Origin: Cyclina sinensis
Lineage: Eukaryota > Mollusca > Bivalvia > Venerida > Veneridae
Direction of reading: 5' to 3'
Assembly: GCA_012932295.1 (NCBI GenBank)
Contig: JAAONU010000013.1
Coordinates: 46,328,627 to 46,392,626 of the forward strand
Length of the DNA stretch: 64,000 nt
In this document: in pieces, positions 23,970-36,833 of the stretch
How positions within the stretch are numbered: position 1 is the stretch's first letter
How the letters are laid out: the number at the start of each line of letters is the position of its first letter
Notes under the pieces: model-generated
The model's database searches: none
What the model saw: only the letters and a program-made list of their open reading frames with translations
Told to the model about the DNA's origin: nothing
Program-made: the position numbers and the translations under genes

Positions 23970-25101
23970 CAGGCTTGCAGAAGTGTTTCAAGCTCAATCG
24001 GTCCGTCCCTCCGACGATTACTCCACCATCCCCCCCCCCACCTTAAAAAAACAACAAAAAACTTCCGCTCATATTGACGAGTGAAAAGGGTAGGAGGACA
24101 AGTATAATTTTCTTATTGCTCATCCTGCAGAACGAATGCAAAAACCGCAAGAAACATACCGATGCATTTGTATATCATAAAGTCACAGTTTACCGACAGT
24201 AAATTCTTCATGTAATAAGCTGTCAAAATGAAACCGGAAGCATGAGTAAGGGGGAGCACTGCCCCTTTTTAAATTCAGTAAACCGCACAGTACCGTTGAT
24301 CTTTTTTCTCCTAGGTCTCCAGGACAGGTGATGGTGATGCAGGACAAGTAGAAATTTTGGTCACTTGTCCTCGAGTGGTCACAGAATGAAAAATTTGTTT
24401 CCTGGTTTGATACGTGTAAAAGACTTGCAAATAATAAATAATTGCCTACCGCCTTCTGTTTGATTTACACACTGATGCTCAAACTCCGTGCCAGGTTACG
24501 CTACGCTCAGTAACCGCTCAAATCCTGTGTCACTGTGTGGGAGAGTGATTAATGCTGTGTGCAACTGTATAAAATAAAATTTACACTTTTAAATGGTGTA
24601 TTTAGAAAATAACTCGCTTTGTTACTCAATTTCCAAACATCAAACAGTATGGAGCATAAAAAACACACCACTAATTCAGCTCAAAAGTAACTGTGTAAAG
24701 GTCGTTTATCTTTCCACTGACTTCAAAGGAGCCGACTTCAACGAACACGTGGGCTGACGTAGTGCTAGCTGCAAACATTAGGCTAAAAGATTTCATTTAT
24801 TAATTTGAAGGCACCGACACAAGCTATCAATTATCGATCTTATTTTTCACGGTCATTTGGTCTTTGACAAGTTTATAAGGGTGTAATTGGAACAGATTAG
24901 CGAGGTGTGATATACACAGACGGTCCGGGACTTATGTTGTGGAGTCGTTTTTCGCAGATTTTTATACTGTCTGGATTCACATTAGGAATAGAAAACGGTG
25001 AATTTTTGGACCGATTAAAATGAGATTTTTGGAGATGCGAACCAGTCCAAGATGTTCTGAATCGGTGAAAACCGACAATTTGTCAGATTTCTGCAAGCCT
25101 G
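23970..25101. mobile_element. Non-autonomous hAT element with 8-bp target duplication
   Basis: The ends are CAGGCTTGCAGAA and its exact complement. They are flanked by ATTATATA on both sides (23962-23969 and 25102-25109). An 8-bp duplication with CAGG-type ends is the hAT signature. The 1.1-kb interior has no transposase frame. Confidence 0.85.
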
Positions 25102-25109
25102 ATTATATA

Positions 25110-26038
25110 TATAACAATATTGAATAATCTACGTCTACTTGATACTTCCAACAATTGTAGTGTTTGATTATGACTGGGAGGTGCTAATCTGGGCAGGGTT
25201 GATAAATGAGAGATCTCATTACTTGTAAAGAATAGAAAAGTTTCTACAAGTGCTAGTTTTAAAAAAAAAAGTGGCTGAAGTTATTTTGGGTAACAGGTGC
25301 CAGCCACTCAGCAAAATTATTGAGGCTGGGGCTGAACTGTACAAAGTAGGGAAGGCCAATTCCAGAGTCTGATTACTTGGGGAAAGGAAGGAGTTCATCT
25401 GGTATGAGTGTGAGACTGTGGAATATTAAGGTATTCAGGTCTCTGGTCTGTGTAAGATGGTTGTGGTCAACACATACAAGATCAGTTCAGAAATACATTA
25501 GAGAAGATTGTATGTGTGTTGTTCTTAGGTTTGCCAGTTTAGGGTGTTAATCATATTAAAAATTTGTAAATCATTAATAATAAATATTACAAGTCTCAGA
25601 AGCTTTTGATTTGACCCTTAATTTGAATAAAGTTTGCCTTGAGACTTCACATTGTTTCAGTTTTTACCAATAAAATACTCATAATCCCCAATAACTAATG
25701 CTTTCATGTTTCCATCATGCAGTGTGCAGTATGAATAGTAAAATCAGTCAAAATTTTAAGACAGGTAATTGAAGTGAAAAATAACCAAGGTGCTGAAATT
25801 AACAAGGATTTTTGGAAATACTGCAAGTAAGGTACTGGAAAACTAGAACTGTCACTTCTAAGATAGATGCAAATATAAAATACCTTTTTGTTTAGTTTGA
25901 ATAAAATTTTTTACCTTGCCATTCTGAAAAAATGCTTTCATAGTTGACTTAACACAGTGGGATCTCAGAAGATATATTTAAGTAAAAAGATAGTAACATT
26001 TACTTTTTAAAGAATAAAAAGCACTGTAAATTAAATTT
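25110..26038. other. Intergenic DNA
   Basis: No gene or paired repeat ends are seen. The sequence is AT-rich with a somewhat less AT-rich patch at 25180-25500. Confidence 0.4.
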
Positions 26039-26040
26039 AT

Positions 26041-26575
26041 TAAGCTCACCTAAGCATATAGTGCTAATTGTGAGCTGTTATGATTGCCTGCTGTCTGGCA
26101 TCCGTGTGTCATCAACATTGATCTAAAACATCTCCTCCCAAACCACATGGTCAAAGTTGATAATACTTTGCTGAGATGTTTCTTGCATGTAGCTCCACCA
26201 AAGTTGACCTTTATATGACTTTGACTTTTATCTTGAGCTACTGACCTATTTTCTTGTTTTTGCAGCCACAACATGGAAATTTGATGGATAATTTTGCATG
26301 CCGATTTCAACTTTCATCTTCGTCATGTTACTCAGAATGATTGGCCTGAAAATCTTGAAGAAAATGTTTTGAACTTTCATCACATAAAGTAAAGAAATAG
26401 GTCACCAGCACTGATCAATGAAGAACTTAATATTTCTCTTGATGTCACATTTTTACCCAGTCTACTTGAAACCTGGTCAGAATATGTGTCTTGATGATTC
26501 CTTTGAATTTGAAACTTGTATTTGAAGGGCCCAAGCTCAGATCAGTGAAAACCATGTGAACACATTAAAAGTAAA
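26041..26575 (+). repeat. Truncated copy of the GCTCACCT-headed element
   Basis: It begins AGCTCACCTAAGCATATAG and continues with the CATCCGTGTGTCATCAACA phrase. This is a diverged version of the head of the complete element at 32831. The palindromic tail is missing. Confidence 0.55.
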
Positions 26576-26577
26576 TT

Positions 26578-26935
26578 TTTATGCTCCCCGAAAGAAGAGA
26601 ATATAGTCGCCGCTTTGTCCATCCATATGTCTGTCCATCCGCATTTTCTTGTTCGGGACATAACTCTGAAACTACAAGAAGTATCAACAAGAAGCTTCGT
26701 AGGTAGATAGATCTTATTGAGTAGAAGTGCAGTGCAAAAGAACCATAAATCTGCATTGCCTAATTTTTGAGTTATTGCCCTTTGTTCATTTTAACACTTT
26801 GAACTTTGTCGGGGACATAACTCTGAAACTACAAGAGGTATCAACAAGAAACTTTGTAGGTAGATTGTCCGTCCGTCTGCACATTTGGAACACTTCCGTG
26901 TCCGCTCCATAACTTTTAAACTGCTGAAAATTTTT
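26578..26935 (+). repeat. Partial ATGCTCCC-headed tandem-core element
   Basis: It opens ATGCTCCCCGAAAG then AATATAGTCGCCGCTTTGTC, followed by two monomers sharing ACATAACTCTGAAACTACAAG. It is related to the larger copy at 42755-43980. Confidence 0.55.
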
Positions 26936-28325
26936 ATGCCCCCACAAAGTGGGAGCATATAGCGTTGCACTTGTCCGTCAGTCCGTACGATCGTACGAAA
27001 TTACGACCGTACGTCTGTACGTACGTATGTCCCGAAATTTTGTGAACACAACTCCTCTTAAACTGGATGGCAGATTTTGCCTAAACTTTCAGGAATGAAC
27101 AACCTTAATGTGTAGATGATAGTCAAGGAAGGAATTTTTGCTTCGACCAAAATTAACGGAATTATGGCCCTTTGTTGATTTTTTCACTATATACCATATA
27201 GCCAAATAAATTTGTGTACTTAACTCCTCATAAACTGGATGGCAGACTTTGCTTAAACTTTCAGGAATGAACAACCTTAATGTGTAGATGATAGTAAAGG
27301 AAGGAATTTTTGCTGCGACCAAATTTAACGGAATTATGGCCCTTTGTTGATTTTTTCACTATATACCATAAAGTGAAATAAATTTGTGAATGCAACTCCT
27401 CATAAACCGGATGGCAGATTTTGCTTAAACTTTCAGGGATGAACAATCTTAATGTGTAGATGATAGTAAGGGAAGGAATTTTTGCTTCGACCAAATTTAA
27501 CGGAATTATGGCCCTTTGTTGATTTTTTCACTATATACCAATATATACAGCCATATAGCCAAATAAATTTGTGAACGCAACTCCTCATAAACCGGATGGC
27601 AGATTTTGCTTAAACTTTCAGAAATGAACAACCATAATGTGTATATGATAGTAAAGGAAGGGTAATGTTTTTTACGGGACCTGACACACCTGGGGTTTCT
27701 ATACTTAAATCTGTAGTTAACTTTCATGTGTAACATTTTTAAATTTTACCTGCTTTCTTTAATATGAGCAACATGTAATTACTTGTGTGTCTCTTTCTTC
27801 GTCTTCGCTAATGTGATTCCTCATAGTATATAAATATTTACAACATTTTTATGTTGACTATTTGAAGAATAAGGAGGTCTATTGTACTTGCGGCGTGGCT
27901 ATCGGGTTAAAGTTTTAGGGCAAGCTTCTCATTTTCACTATTTCTTCCCTTTCTACTGCAGATATTTGGTTCAAACTTGCCCGTAGACTGTGTCATTCCA
28001 TCAAGGCCCATAACTCTGTTAAGCATTTTTATTAATTATTCCCCTTTTAAGACTTTGAAAAATCTTTACTTTCTGGCTTTTATTATACCTTCAAGCACTA
28101 AGAATAGTCAAGCGTGCTGTCCATCCTACAGCCCTTGTTTCAGTATAAAATATCTAATTTTGAAATAAAAGGACAGCATTAATAATATACAAAACACCTC
28201 AATTCATTTGCAACTACAGAAAAAAATTGTTCCCCACCTAAATCTTACATACAGAATATACATGCTCTTGTTTATGAGCACTTATGCATAGTGGGGGCAT
28301 CCGTATCCTATGGACACAGTTCTAG
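26936..28325 (+). repeat. ATGCCCCCAC-ended tandem-core element, about 172-bp monomers
   Basis: The head ATGCCCCCACAAAGTGGGAG is itself a short hairpin. Near 28292-28304 the tail carries the matching CATAGTGGGGGCAT. About 3.7 monomers of roughly 172 bp lie at 27040-27660, with AAACTGGATGGCAGATTTTG and GGAATTATGGCCCTTTGTTG. Open frames in the array on the minus strand repeat with the monomer and are not genes. Confidence 0.7.
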
Positions 28326-28329
28326 TTTG

Positions 28330-29045
28330 AAATAACTTGGCACAAGTGATCACCATTATGAGACAATGTGCAGAGTGCAATTATTGGGTTGCTACCCCCA
28401 AGGTTATGGTCACACTTAAAGGTCAAGTGTTAAAAAGTCTACATTTCGCCATTCCCTAACTTTTAAACCGCTGAAAAATTTGTGAAATAACTTGGCCCAA
28501 GTGATCAGCATTATGAGATGATGTGCAAAGCACAATAATTAGGTTGCTACCCCCAAGGTCAAGGTCACACTTACAGGTCAAGTGTTAAAAGCCTACATTT
28601 AGTGTCCGCTCCATAACTTTTAAACTGTTGAAAAGTTTTTGAAAAAACTTGGCATAAGTGATCACCATTATGAGACGATGTGCAGAGCCCAATAATTGGG
28701 TTGCTACCCACAAGGTCAAGGTCTGCTATATAACTTACTAACTTGGCTTACGAAAAGTTTTTTAATTACTTTGCACAAATGATCACCACTATGACACCAT
28801 GTGCAGAACCCAACATTCAGGTTGCTACCCCCAAGGTCAAGGTTAAATGTTCTCCATAACTTTTTGACTTTATGGAAGATTTTTAATAACTTGGCACAAA
28901 TAATTACTATCATGAGACTGTGTGCTTATAATATGCATGGCACAACATCAAGGTCATGGTTGGTTAAAGGTCAAGAAGTACACATTCATGTCCGCTGCGG
29001 AAGGGGATTTAGCTGTCCTTCAGACTGCCTTGTTACATCTTGCAA
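28330..29045 (+). repeat. Tandem array, about 130-155-bp monomers
   Basis: About five units share AACTTGGCACAAGTGATCAC, TATGAGACAATGTGCAGAG and TTGCTACCCCCAAGGTCAAG. The array starts directly after the preceding repeat and ends near 29040. Confidence 0.75.
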
Positions 29046-29339
29046 TAAGTAGCAAAAATTTCAATGCAGATGTATTTCTGTCTTGTTTCAGGAAGGAATA
29101 GTTTTATGATAAAATTGCATAAATCATCCCTGGGAGGTAGATGCAACAAGTGTGCTGCTATTGAAAATTCATTGTAAAGAGAAAGTATTTTGGAGGATTA
29201 AGGATGGCTGGAGAAGAGATCAATCGAAGTACCCACACAACTTTGGTGCCTGTGACATTGTGGTGTAGAGGAGAATGGTTTGTTAGCAAGTAACAGAAAA
29301 GCTGTCAGTAGATCTTGTTTGACAGTATGATGCCAGTGT

Positions 29340-29625
29340 ATAAGTAGATTTGTTGCACATCAAAAGCTAAAAATTGTTAGCAGAAGTGTTGATGTATTGA
29401 GACAGAATTTGATGCACATAAAGCCTAAAAAATGCTGATAACAATACCAATACATTTGATTGTTAGCAAAAGTATTTATGTATCCAGACTGAGAATTTGT
29501 TGCACATCAAAGTCTAAAAATTACTGAATACAATACCAATACATTTGATTGTGTTAGCAAAAGTATTTATGTATCCAGACAGAGAATTTGTTGCACATCA
29601 AAGCCTAAAAATGCTGAATACAACC
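29340..29625 (+). repeat. Local tandem repeat, about 95-110-bp unit
   Basis: Three to four units carry TTTGTTGCACATCAAAG, CCTAAAAATGCTGAATACAA and GTATTTATGTATCCAGACAG. The middle units are nearly identical, which suggests recent expansion. Confidence 0.75.
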
Positions 29626-29629
29626 AAGT

Positions 29630-31150
29630 CCTGGAAGAGAAATTGTGGCAGTTGCAGTCAGTATGTCAAGTCACACTGACTCAAGAGAAACAACAACCAG
29701 CCAGCCTCCTCAACTAATCAGTTTTGCAATGTGATGTATACAGGATATTTCATCCAAAAGTCTGTGAGATAAATGAAGAGATCTAGAAGCTTTCTTTTCT
29801 CAGAGAAGTTATGGTGTAGAAAGGGAAAGCCTGAGATGTGGCTGAATTATTGTAAAGTGATACTGCAGAGGTTAGTCTTTGATCATTTATAAGCATCCAG
29901 ATACCGGGTAATACAGAGGTAAGTGCTGTTCTATTTTGTTATGTCAGTTTCATTGCAATAGCTGTTGTATTTCTTATGTATATGATTCAAAGTCCTTATT
30001 GAAGGGTTATCTTGTGTGTATTATTGTTGCATGCACTCCAGTTATTGCAATGCTAATTGTTTTCTTATTGTAAGTTCTAAACATTTGTTTGGTTTGGGAC
30101 ACTTGATCCTGCCTGTAAATGAATCCCAGATCCTGACTTTCGTTAGAGTCCATTTTAAAATAACCCCCAGCCCCCATCTTTTTGTAATTATTGAAGTCCT
30201 TGTAATAGTAAATATGTCACTTAAGTATTTGAAAAATACATTCTGTGACATCAAAATGTCAAACAGGCGATACTATAAAAAGTGTTAATAATGTCTTGTG
30301 TTCTTTCTTGACTTGAAATCGCTGAAACATGTGTTTGATATAATTTATGCACATGCATTCTTTCTAATCTAAGTGAATTGAAAGTAGGCCTTAGTTCAGG
30401 TCTGGCCATGAGAATGCCATATAATGATGCACATTTAAAATCAGCTGAAGAATCAAATACATTCATGATTGTTTGGTTATATACTCCACCTACCAAATTT
30501 TGTCTTTAAATTAATGTGCCACCTCAGCTGCTCTGAAAAAAAAAAATGTTCCTCATGAATCCAACAAAATGTTGACACTTGATACAGGTTGTCTAGCATC
30601 CAGCACTATAGCACATTTCCAGGCCATCGTCATATTGTTTGGCATCTTCTTCATAGTGTTCAAATGGTAAAGGAGCGGTCCAGTCCCTCCTTATCCTCTG
30701 TTTTTTTACAAGAGAAGAAGCATACATAGATAATTTGTCATAGATTATGATTTTAAATGCATAATTACTGAATTGAAAATAGAACAGAATAAAGGCATGC
30801 ATTTTTGTTTTAATTGCATATATAAATTTAAAAAATGTGTAAAATACCATTTTAGGCAGCTTTAATTGAGGAGAAAGTAAATGGTTTGCTTGTTTTTAAA
30901 CTGTCTGACAGTCAGCAATCTTTAGAACTGCAAATCAAAATCAGGCATCAAGACCCATCCACTTGATATGGAACAGAATTACTGCATTTATTCCACCTTA
31001 CTCGGTGACATTGGTACTTACATTAATTATGCTTGATTCCAAACTTGATGCTTGATCTATATACCAAAAAGGACAAATGAAATTAAGGTCTAATGCTATT
31101 GGTAATGTAATGAGGTAGAGTAAAGATTACAGACAAATTTAAAGATCTAT
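29630..31150. other. Intergenic DNA
   Basis: No gene recognised. Open frames of 70-90 codons on both strands have no family likeness and no conserved neighbour. Confidence 0.4.
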
Positions 31151-31152
31151 AA

Positions 31153-31495
31153 GGCCATTATTTTTATATTTTTCGGTTTACAGACCCGCCGACCCTGTAT
31201 TTTGGAAAATGAAAAAAAAAAAATTTTTTTTCAGGAAAAAAAAAAATTCTGAACGCCGATTTAACGGAAAATGTACCGTATGAACGGTTCATTTTCCTTG
31301 GTTTCTTCACAGTAAAGACTGAATACATTATTAAAATATTCATATATACAGTATTCAGGAATAAATAGAAATAAGAAGAGTTTCCGATGTTTTTTTGTTT
31401 TTTTTTCAAGATTTTTTTTTTTTTTTTTCCCTCCTCCTACCCTACCTTTTTTTGAAAAAAATCAGTAAACCAAAATATAAAAAAAAAAATGGCCA
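31153..31495. mobile_element. Miniature inverted-repeat element with GGTTTAC ends
   Basis: The left end GGCCATTATTTTTATATTT then CGGTTTACAG is mirrored at 31463-31495 by the complement of GGCCA, a T-run, TATATTTTGGTTTACTGA. The inverted repeats are about 30 bp with gaps. The interior has A- and T-runs. No coding capacity. Confidence 0.65.
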
Positions 31496-32009
31496 AATCA
31501 TTGACAGTTTACTCAAAATCCAACAAAGTTTAGGACCTGGATAGGGATGAGAAACATTCAGGACAGAAGAAATGTAGAGTTAACGTTATCTTCCAAAGGT
31601 TTCTCTTTTTTTCTATATTTCAGCAAATATTGATCAAAATCAACCGTAATACATGTAATCACATGAAGATTTGTAAAATATGTTGTTTAACAGTTCCTGC
31701 AATTTTCTTTGAATAACTCAATTAAATCTTATATTTCAATTACATTGATATACACCTGCTCTACAGTTGTTATTGTTCAGGTATACCTGTGATTTATGGT
31801 TTGCCTACAATGCAGGAAACCTAGTTTAAACACAAGAAAAGTGAATAGCGTGTTCAATACAACAACTTTTGAGGGCAGTGTACATTTCAGAAATTGTTCA
31901 GTTATTGTTTTCAGTATGCAAAAATTCCAGTTCTGCTCCTTGGCATGCTAGAGAGCACCCTGCGGCGCAAATGTGACTGGACTCTGCTGAATATTGTACT
32001 CGTTCACTG

Positions 32010-32305
32010 TAGTCCCATCCTTAGTAATTTGGTTTGCTTCTTCAATGCTTGCAACTTGGCTTCAATGTTTTCTTTTGATGTTTTCTCTTGGACTACCTGA
32101 GATTTTTTATTTTTTATTTCAGCAGATATTGATTGAGACCAACATTAATAGCGACGTGAACATTTTCGTAAAATACTTACACATTGTTTAAGTGGACTTA
32201 AACATTTGGTTTGGCTTCAAAGCTTGCATTTAATCTTCAGTGTTTTCTTCTGATGTTCTCTCTTGCACTTCATGCAGTTTGTCTGATGAGCTCACTCCAG
32301 TCTTA
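32010..32305 (-). pseudogene. Two related coding-like segments of unknown origin
   Basis: On the minus strand 32015-32100 reads VQEKTSKENIEAKLQALKKQ, preceded by an acceptor-like CAG, and 32225-32300 reads VQERTSEENTED, a stop, then MQALK. The two share about 80% of bases over some 60 positions. The higher-coordinate copy has a stop, so at least that one is broken. They may be exon relics of a coiled-coil protein or of a transposon ORF1. The family is not recognised. Confidence 0.35.
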
Positions 32306-32830
32306 CTGGGGGTACCTATTGCATGGGGGATAGACTAGTATAGACGTCAAACTTTCTCTAGGTTGAAGCCAGATATTAATAGTTTAGACAAGATTTCAAG
32401 ATTATGAAGATGAGCCTAACTTACAGGAAGCTCTTTCATTAACATAGACAGATCTAAAAATTTGTATTCAATGTACCAGCCTTCCATTATGAATACAACA
32501 CAGCTGATGAATGTGAGTACAATAATCATTTGCCGATTTGTTAACTTTCCCTGTTTAAGTTTCATCCTGCAAATAGATATCCAGGGCATACAAATGGCAA
32601 CCTTCTTCAGCTTGCTTGGAAATATTAGACCTTGTCTTTCAATTTCAGTCTTAACCAGAACTTAATTGCACTGGGGATTCAGTCTGAAGCAGTATTTAAA
32701 GTCAGTCTGTAACTACAATACTCCAAAACATGCCTACAGGTGTCCACCTAAGACGATGATTGTGATGCATGTCACACGAAGGGCAAGTTCTTTTATTCCC
32801 TCTAGAGCTAAATTCACTGCAGTGCCTTTT

Positions 32831-34845
32831 TAGCTCACCTGAGCATGCCTATGTGAGCTTTTAGAATCTGTGATTGTCCGGCGTCCGTCTGTCGTCCACA
32901 ATTGGTTCAAACGACATCTCCTCTGAAACCACTGGGCAAAATTTGATGAAACTTGCCTAGAATGTTCCTTGCATGAAGCTCTACCAAGTTTGTTCAAATG
33001 GTTCCGGTTCATTGCATTTCTGGGTCACAGGAGCTAAAAACAGATTTTAAAAGTTGGATCTTTAAAAATCTTCATGTCAGAGACCACAAGGCCTGGAGCT
33101 TTAATATTTGGTATAAAGCATCATCTAGTGGACCTCTACCAAGTTTGTTCAAATTATGTTCCTGGGGTCAAAACTGACCCCATCTCAAGGGTCCCTTGTT
33201 TTACATAGAATTATATAGGAAAAACTTTAAAAATCTTCTTGTCAGAAACCGCAAGGCATAGAGCTAAGATATTTGGTGTGTACCATTGTCTAGTGGACCT
33301 CTACCAAGTTTGTTCAAATCATTGCCTCTGGGTCAAAAATGACCCTGCCCCAGGGGTCACTTGTTTTACATAGAGTTATAGAGGAAAAATTTTAAGAACT
33401 TCTTATCAGAAACCATAAAGCATAGAGCTTAGATATTTGGTGTGTAGCATTGTCTAGTAGACTTCTACCAAGTTTGTTCAAATCATGGCCTCGGGGTCAA
33501 AAATGGCCCCGCCCCAGGGGTCACTTGTTTTACATAGAGTTATATAGGAAAAACTTTAAAAATCTTCTTTTCAGAAACCGTAAGGAATAGAGCTTAGATA
33601 TTTGGTGTGTAGCATTGTCTAGTGGACCTCTACTAAGTTTGTTTAAATCATGGCCTCTGGGTCAAAAATGGCCCTGCCCCAGGGTCACATGTTTTACATA
33701 GAGTTATATAGTAAATTTTTTAAAAATCTTCTTGTCAGAAACTGCAAGGCCTGGAGCTTAGATATTTGGTATGAGGCATCATCTAGTGGACCTCTACAAA
33801 GTCTGTTCAAATTATGACCCTGGGGTAAGAACTGACCCCACCCAGGGCTTACCGGTACTTGATTTACATAAAGTTATGATTCAGCTTATATAGGGAAAAC
33901 TTTAAAAATCTTCTTGTAAGAAACTACAAGGCATGGAGCTTAGATATTGGTGTTGAGCATTGTCTAGTAGACCTCTACCAAGATTGTTCAAATTATGGCC
34001 CCTGGGTCAAAACTGGCCCCGCCCAAGGGGTCACATGTTTTACATAGAGCTATATAGCAAAAAAACTTTAAAAATCTTCTTGTCACAAACTGCAAGGCCT
34101 GGAGCTTAGATATTTGGTAGTATGCACTGTGAACACAGTGGGGTCATCCCCCCTTTCCTGGGGGTCACTCCCCCCCCCCCCCCTCAAAAAAAAAAAAAAA
34201 CTCATTTTTTATGTTTTTCACTATGGCAATAAAATATGGACCATGTGCACAGTTTTTCGTTTCGATTTCAAAAATGTCATCACATGACCTATATTTTTGA
34301 CCTACTGACCTACTTTTTGTTTTTGGAGCTATGGCAATGAAATTATGACCATGTGTACAGTTTTTTGCTCCGATTTCAAAAAAGTCATATCATGACCTAT
34401 ATATTTGACCTACTGACCTCCTTTTTTCTTTTAAAGCTACGGCAGTGAAATTTAGACTGTGTGTACAGCTTTTTGTTCCGATTTCAAAAATGTCATCTTA
34501 TGACCTATATTTTGACCTACTGACCTACTTTTTGTTTACTGTACCTCATAGAGCCTTCATTTATAGACCAATATCTTTGATATTCAGTATATAGGTTCCT
34601 TGCATGGACGTCTACCCATGGGTAGAGTTTGAGGTCACTGGGTCAAGGTCAAGGTCACCATAGCCTATAATCAATATTTCTACTTTCTGTCATAGAGCCT
34701 TTATTTATTGACTGATATTTTACATATTTGGTTTGTAGGCACTTACTTTCAGTTAAAAGATGAAATACTGCTTAACAGCAAACCTACAGCCAAAGTACTC
34801 AGGTGAGCGATCCAGGGCCATCATGGCCCTCTTGTTCTTCCACCA
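32831..34845 (+). repeat. Complete GCTCACCTGAG-headed tandem-core element
   Basis: The head AGCTCACCTGAGCATGC is matched at the end by the inverted CTCAGGTGAGCG. Two arrays lie between: about seven monomers near 170 bp (33020-34130, with CTTCTTGTCAGAAAC, TTTGGTGTGTAGCATTGTC, CCTCTACCAAGTTTGTTCAA) and about three monomers near 115 bp (34230-34530, with CCGATTTCAAAAATGTCAT and TTTGACCTACTGACCTAC). They are separated by a C-run and an A-run near 34165-34200. It closes with the palindrome AGGGCCATCATGGCCCT (34814-34830) and CTTGTT. Confidence 0.8.
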
Positions 34846-35340
34846 GTCAACATAAGTCACCGAACATGGTCAGATTACCTATTCTTATCTTCTAACTCAG
34901 CAATTTTACAAGCTGCTCTAGCCTCTCTCTTCAGTGTGGCTAGCAACTCATTGAAACAACAATCGACTTTTCACTCTTCGAATAGATCTTGCAATAATGC
35001 ATACACTAAATGCCAAACAATTACATTATTTGAAGCATTAATGTAGTCATGAAAGCCTGCAGACTGCCAGATTATTTTTCCATGATCTTCAGATTGTGTC
35101 CAAATAGTCATGCACCGGACACTGTCATCTGTTTTGAAAATTACCTGCACCGAGTACGCCGAGTAAAAAGAGCAGCTTTATCAAGTCCGACCTAGGTCAT
35201 TCCTCGATATGTAAACAGAGAATGTGTATAAAAAGACATAGATAGTGTATTAAATATCAAAAATGAGTTAATTTTTATAAGTTAGTATGCACTGTCACAT
35301 GGATGTGCGAAGCTGACAGGGCAGTCCAATCGCGCGATCA
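34846..35340. other. Intergenic DNA
   Basis: No gene recognised. The 3' flank of the LINE begins close to 35340. Confidence 0.4.
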
Positions 35341-35372
35341 CACCATCCGTGCCACAATGCAAAGTTTTATTT

Positions 35373-36335
35373 TTATAATGTTCCAGGCAAACTGATTAAT
35401 TTTATTTTTATTAAAATCTGTATAAATTTCTTTATTATATAATAGTCTATAATATCGCAATCAATGATGTAGTTTTCTAATAATTTGAAAACAGTTTTAC
35501 TATTGGTTTTATCGGGAAATAAAATGTTTTTCATATTAGGAATGATATTTATTTTATATAATGATTGAAAAAATTTATTTCTGTGATTAAGTAGAGTACA
35601 GCGCTCAAACAGGAAATGGTCAGTATCAAATTTTTTAGAACATTGGGCACAAAAAGGATCTAAATCTAAAATATACTGCCCCCTACTAGCTGGTAACAGG
35701 GTTGTGCCCAACCGTAGTCTTGCAATATTTTTATCTATCTTTTTATTAGATGAATAAACAACTGGAGGTTTATAACCTACTTTACTTATTTTACAAGTAT
35801 TTTTAAAAGATTGATCTGATATGTTTTTTAACCATTTGTTTAAAGTTGCAGTCCTTATCAGAGAATAAATTTCTGTGGTAGATAGAGGGATTTCGTCGGT
35901 AGGGGCGGCCAGACCCAGCCCCTGCTTTGCCGCACAGTCAGCTCTCTCATTGCCTGTGATTCCTATATGAGCTGGGCACCATACAATGGTAACTTGTTGG
36001 TCTAAGTCTAGACACTGTTTATATTTAATATTTATTGATGACAGTATCTCTGGCCTTGATCGGCTGTTGTTTGATTTGATTGAGGTCAGGGTTGAGAGTG
36101 AATCTGAAAATATTACTGTTTTTCCTGGTTTCTTATCTAAAACCCAGCTCAATGCCTTCTCAATGCCAAACATTTCTGCTGAGTAAATTGATGTTTAATC
36201 TGGTAACCTGTTAATCAAAGTGACCTTTTTTTCTGGAATTACAACAGCAGAGGCTACTTTGTCTGTGATTGGATCTTTAGATCCATCAGTATATATATGA
36301 GTTTGACCTGTGTAGTTTGGTTCAAAATGAAGCAG
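35373..36335 (-). pseudogene. LINE RNase H domain and C-terminal tail
   Basis: All RNase H catalytic blocks are visible: the YTDGSK aspartate, the AEMFGIEKAL glutamate, the FSDS aspartate, and the HIGITGNERAD histidine and aspartate. One in-frame stop lies between the first and second blocks (about 36207). The tail IARLRLGTTLLPASRG, then CAQCSKKFDTDHFLFERC, is the zinc-knuckle region usual in this group. Confidence 0.8.
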
Positions 36336-36833
36336 AGTTTCTGGTTTAATGAGGTCCTTTAAATCAGATTTTTTAATTCGTTCATGTATGTTAAATCTAC
36401 ATCAGGCTGAGAGAGAGTCCAAGGTGCAACTTGGCATGGGCCACGGCTGGCCACCTCCACCTCCGAAATACCAATCTCTTCAGCATAAATTTTAGTTTGA
36501 GCACCAAAGGGACTAACTAATTTTTTAATTTTAGATTTTACATAAAATCCTGTACCTAATATTTCATTTACAGGGTTTCCTTTATTTGATTTAACTCTAG
36601 TAAAAATTTTTAGAGATTGTTCCTGTCTCCTAATGTTTAGAGGGGCCACCCCAGCCTCCAGCTCCAGTAGATACCCGGGCGTAGCAGGAAGTGCACCTAG
36701 AGCCATCCTGAGGGCCTTATGCTGGAGAACGTCAAGTTTTTTGAGATTAGATTTACTTGCACAAGAATAGACTACTGCACCATAGTCTATTTTTGAACAT
36801 ATAAGAGACTTGTAAATAAGTAATAAACTCTGT

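Noticed and set aside
27089..27736. Three similar 76-77 codon frames on the minus strand
   Set aside because: They repeat with the 172-bp monomer of a non-coding tandem array and are a by-product of the period; no independent coding sign.
15365..34845. CRISPR-like or satellite centromere interpretation of the arrays
   Set aside because: Monomers are long and diverged, without short conserved repeats and unique spacers, and arrays have defined heads and palindromic tails, so they are dispersed elements.
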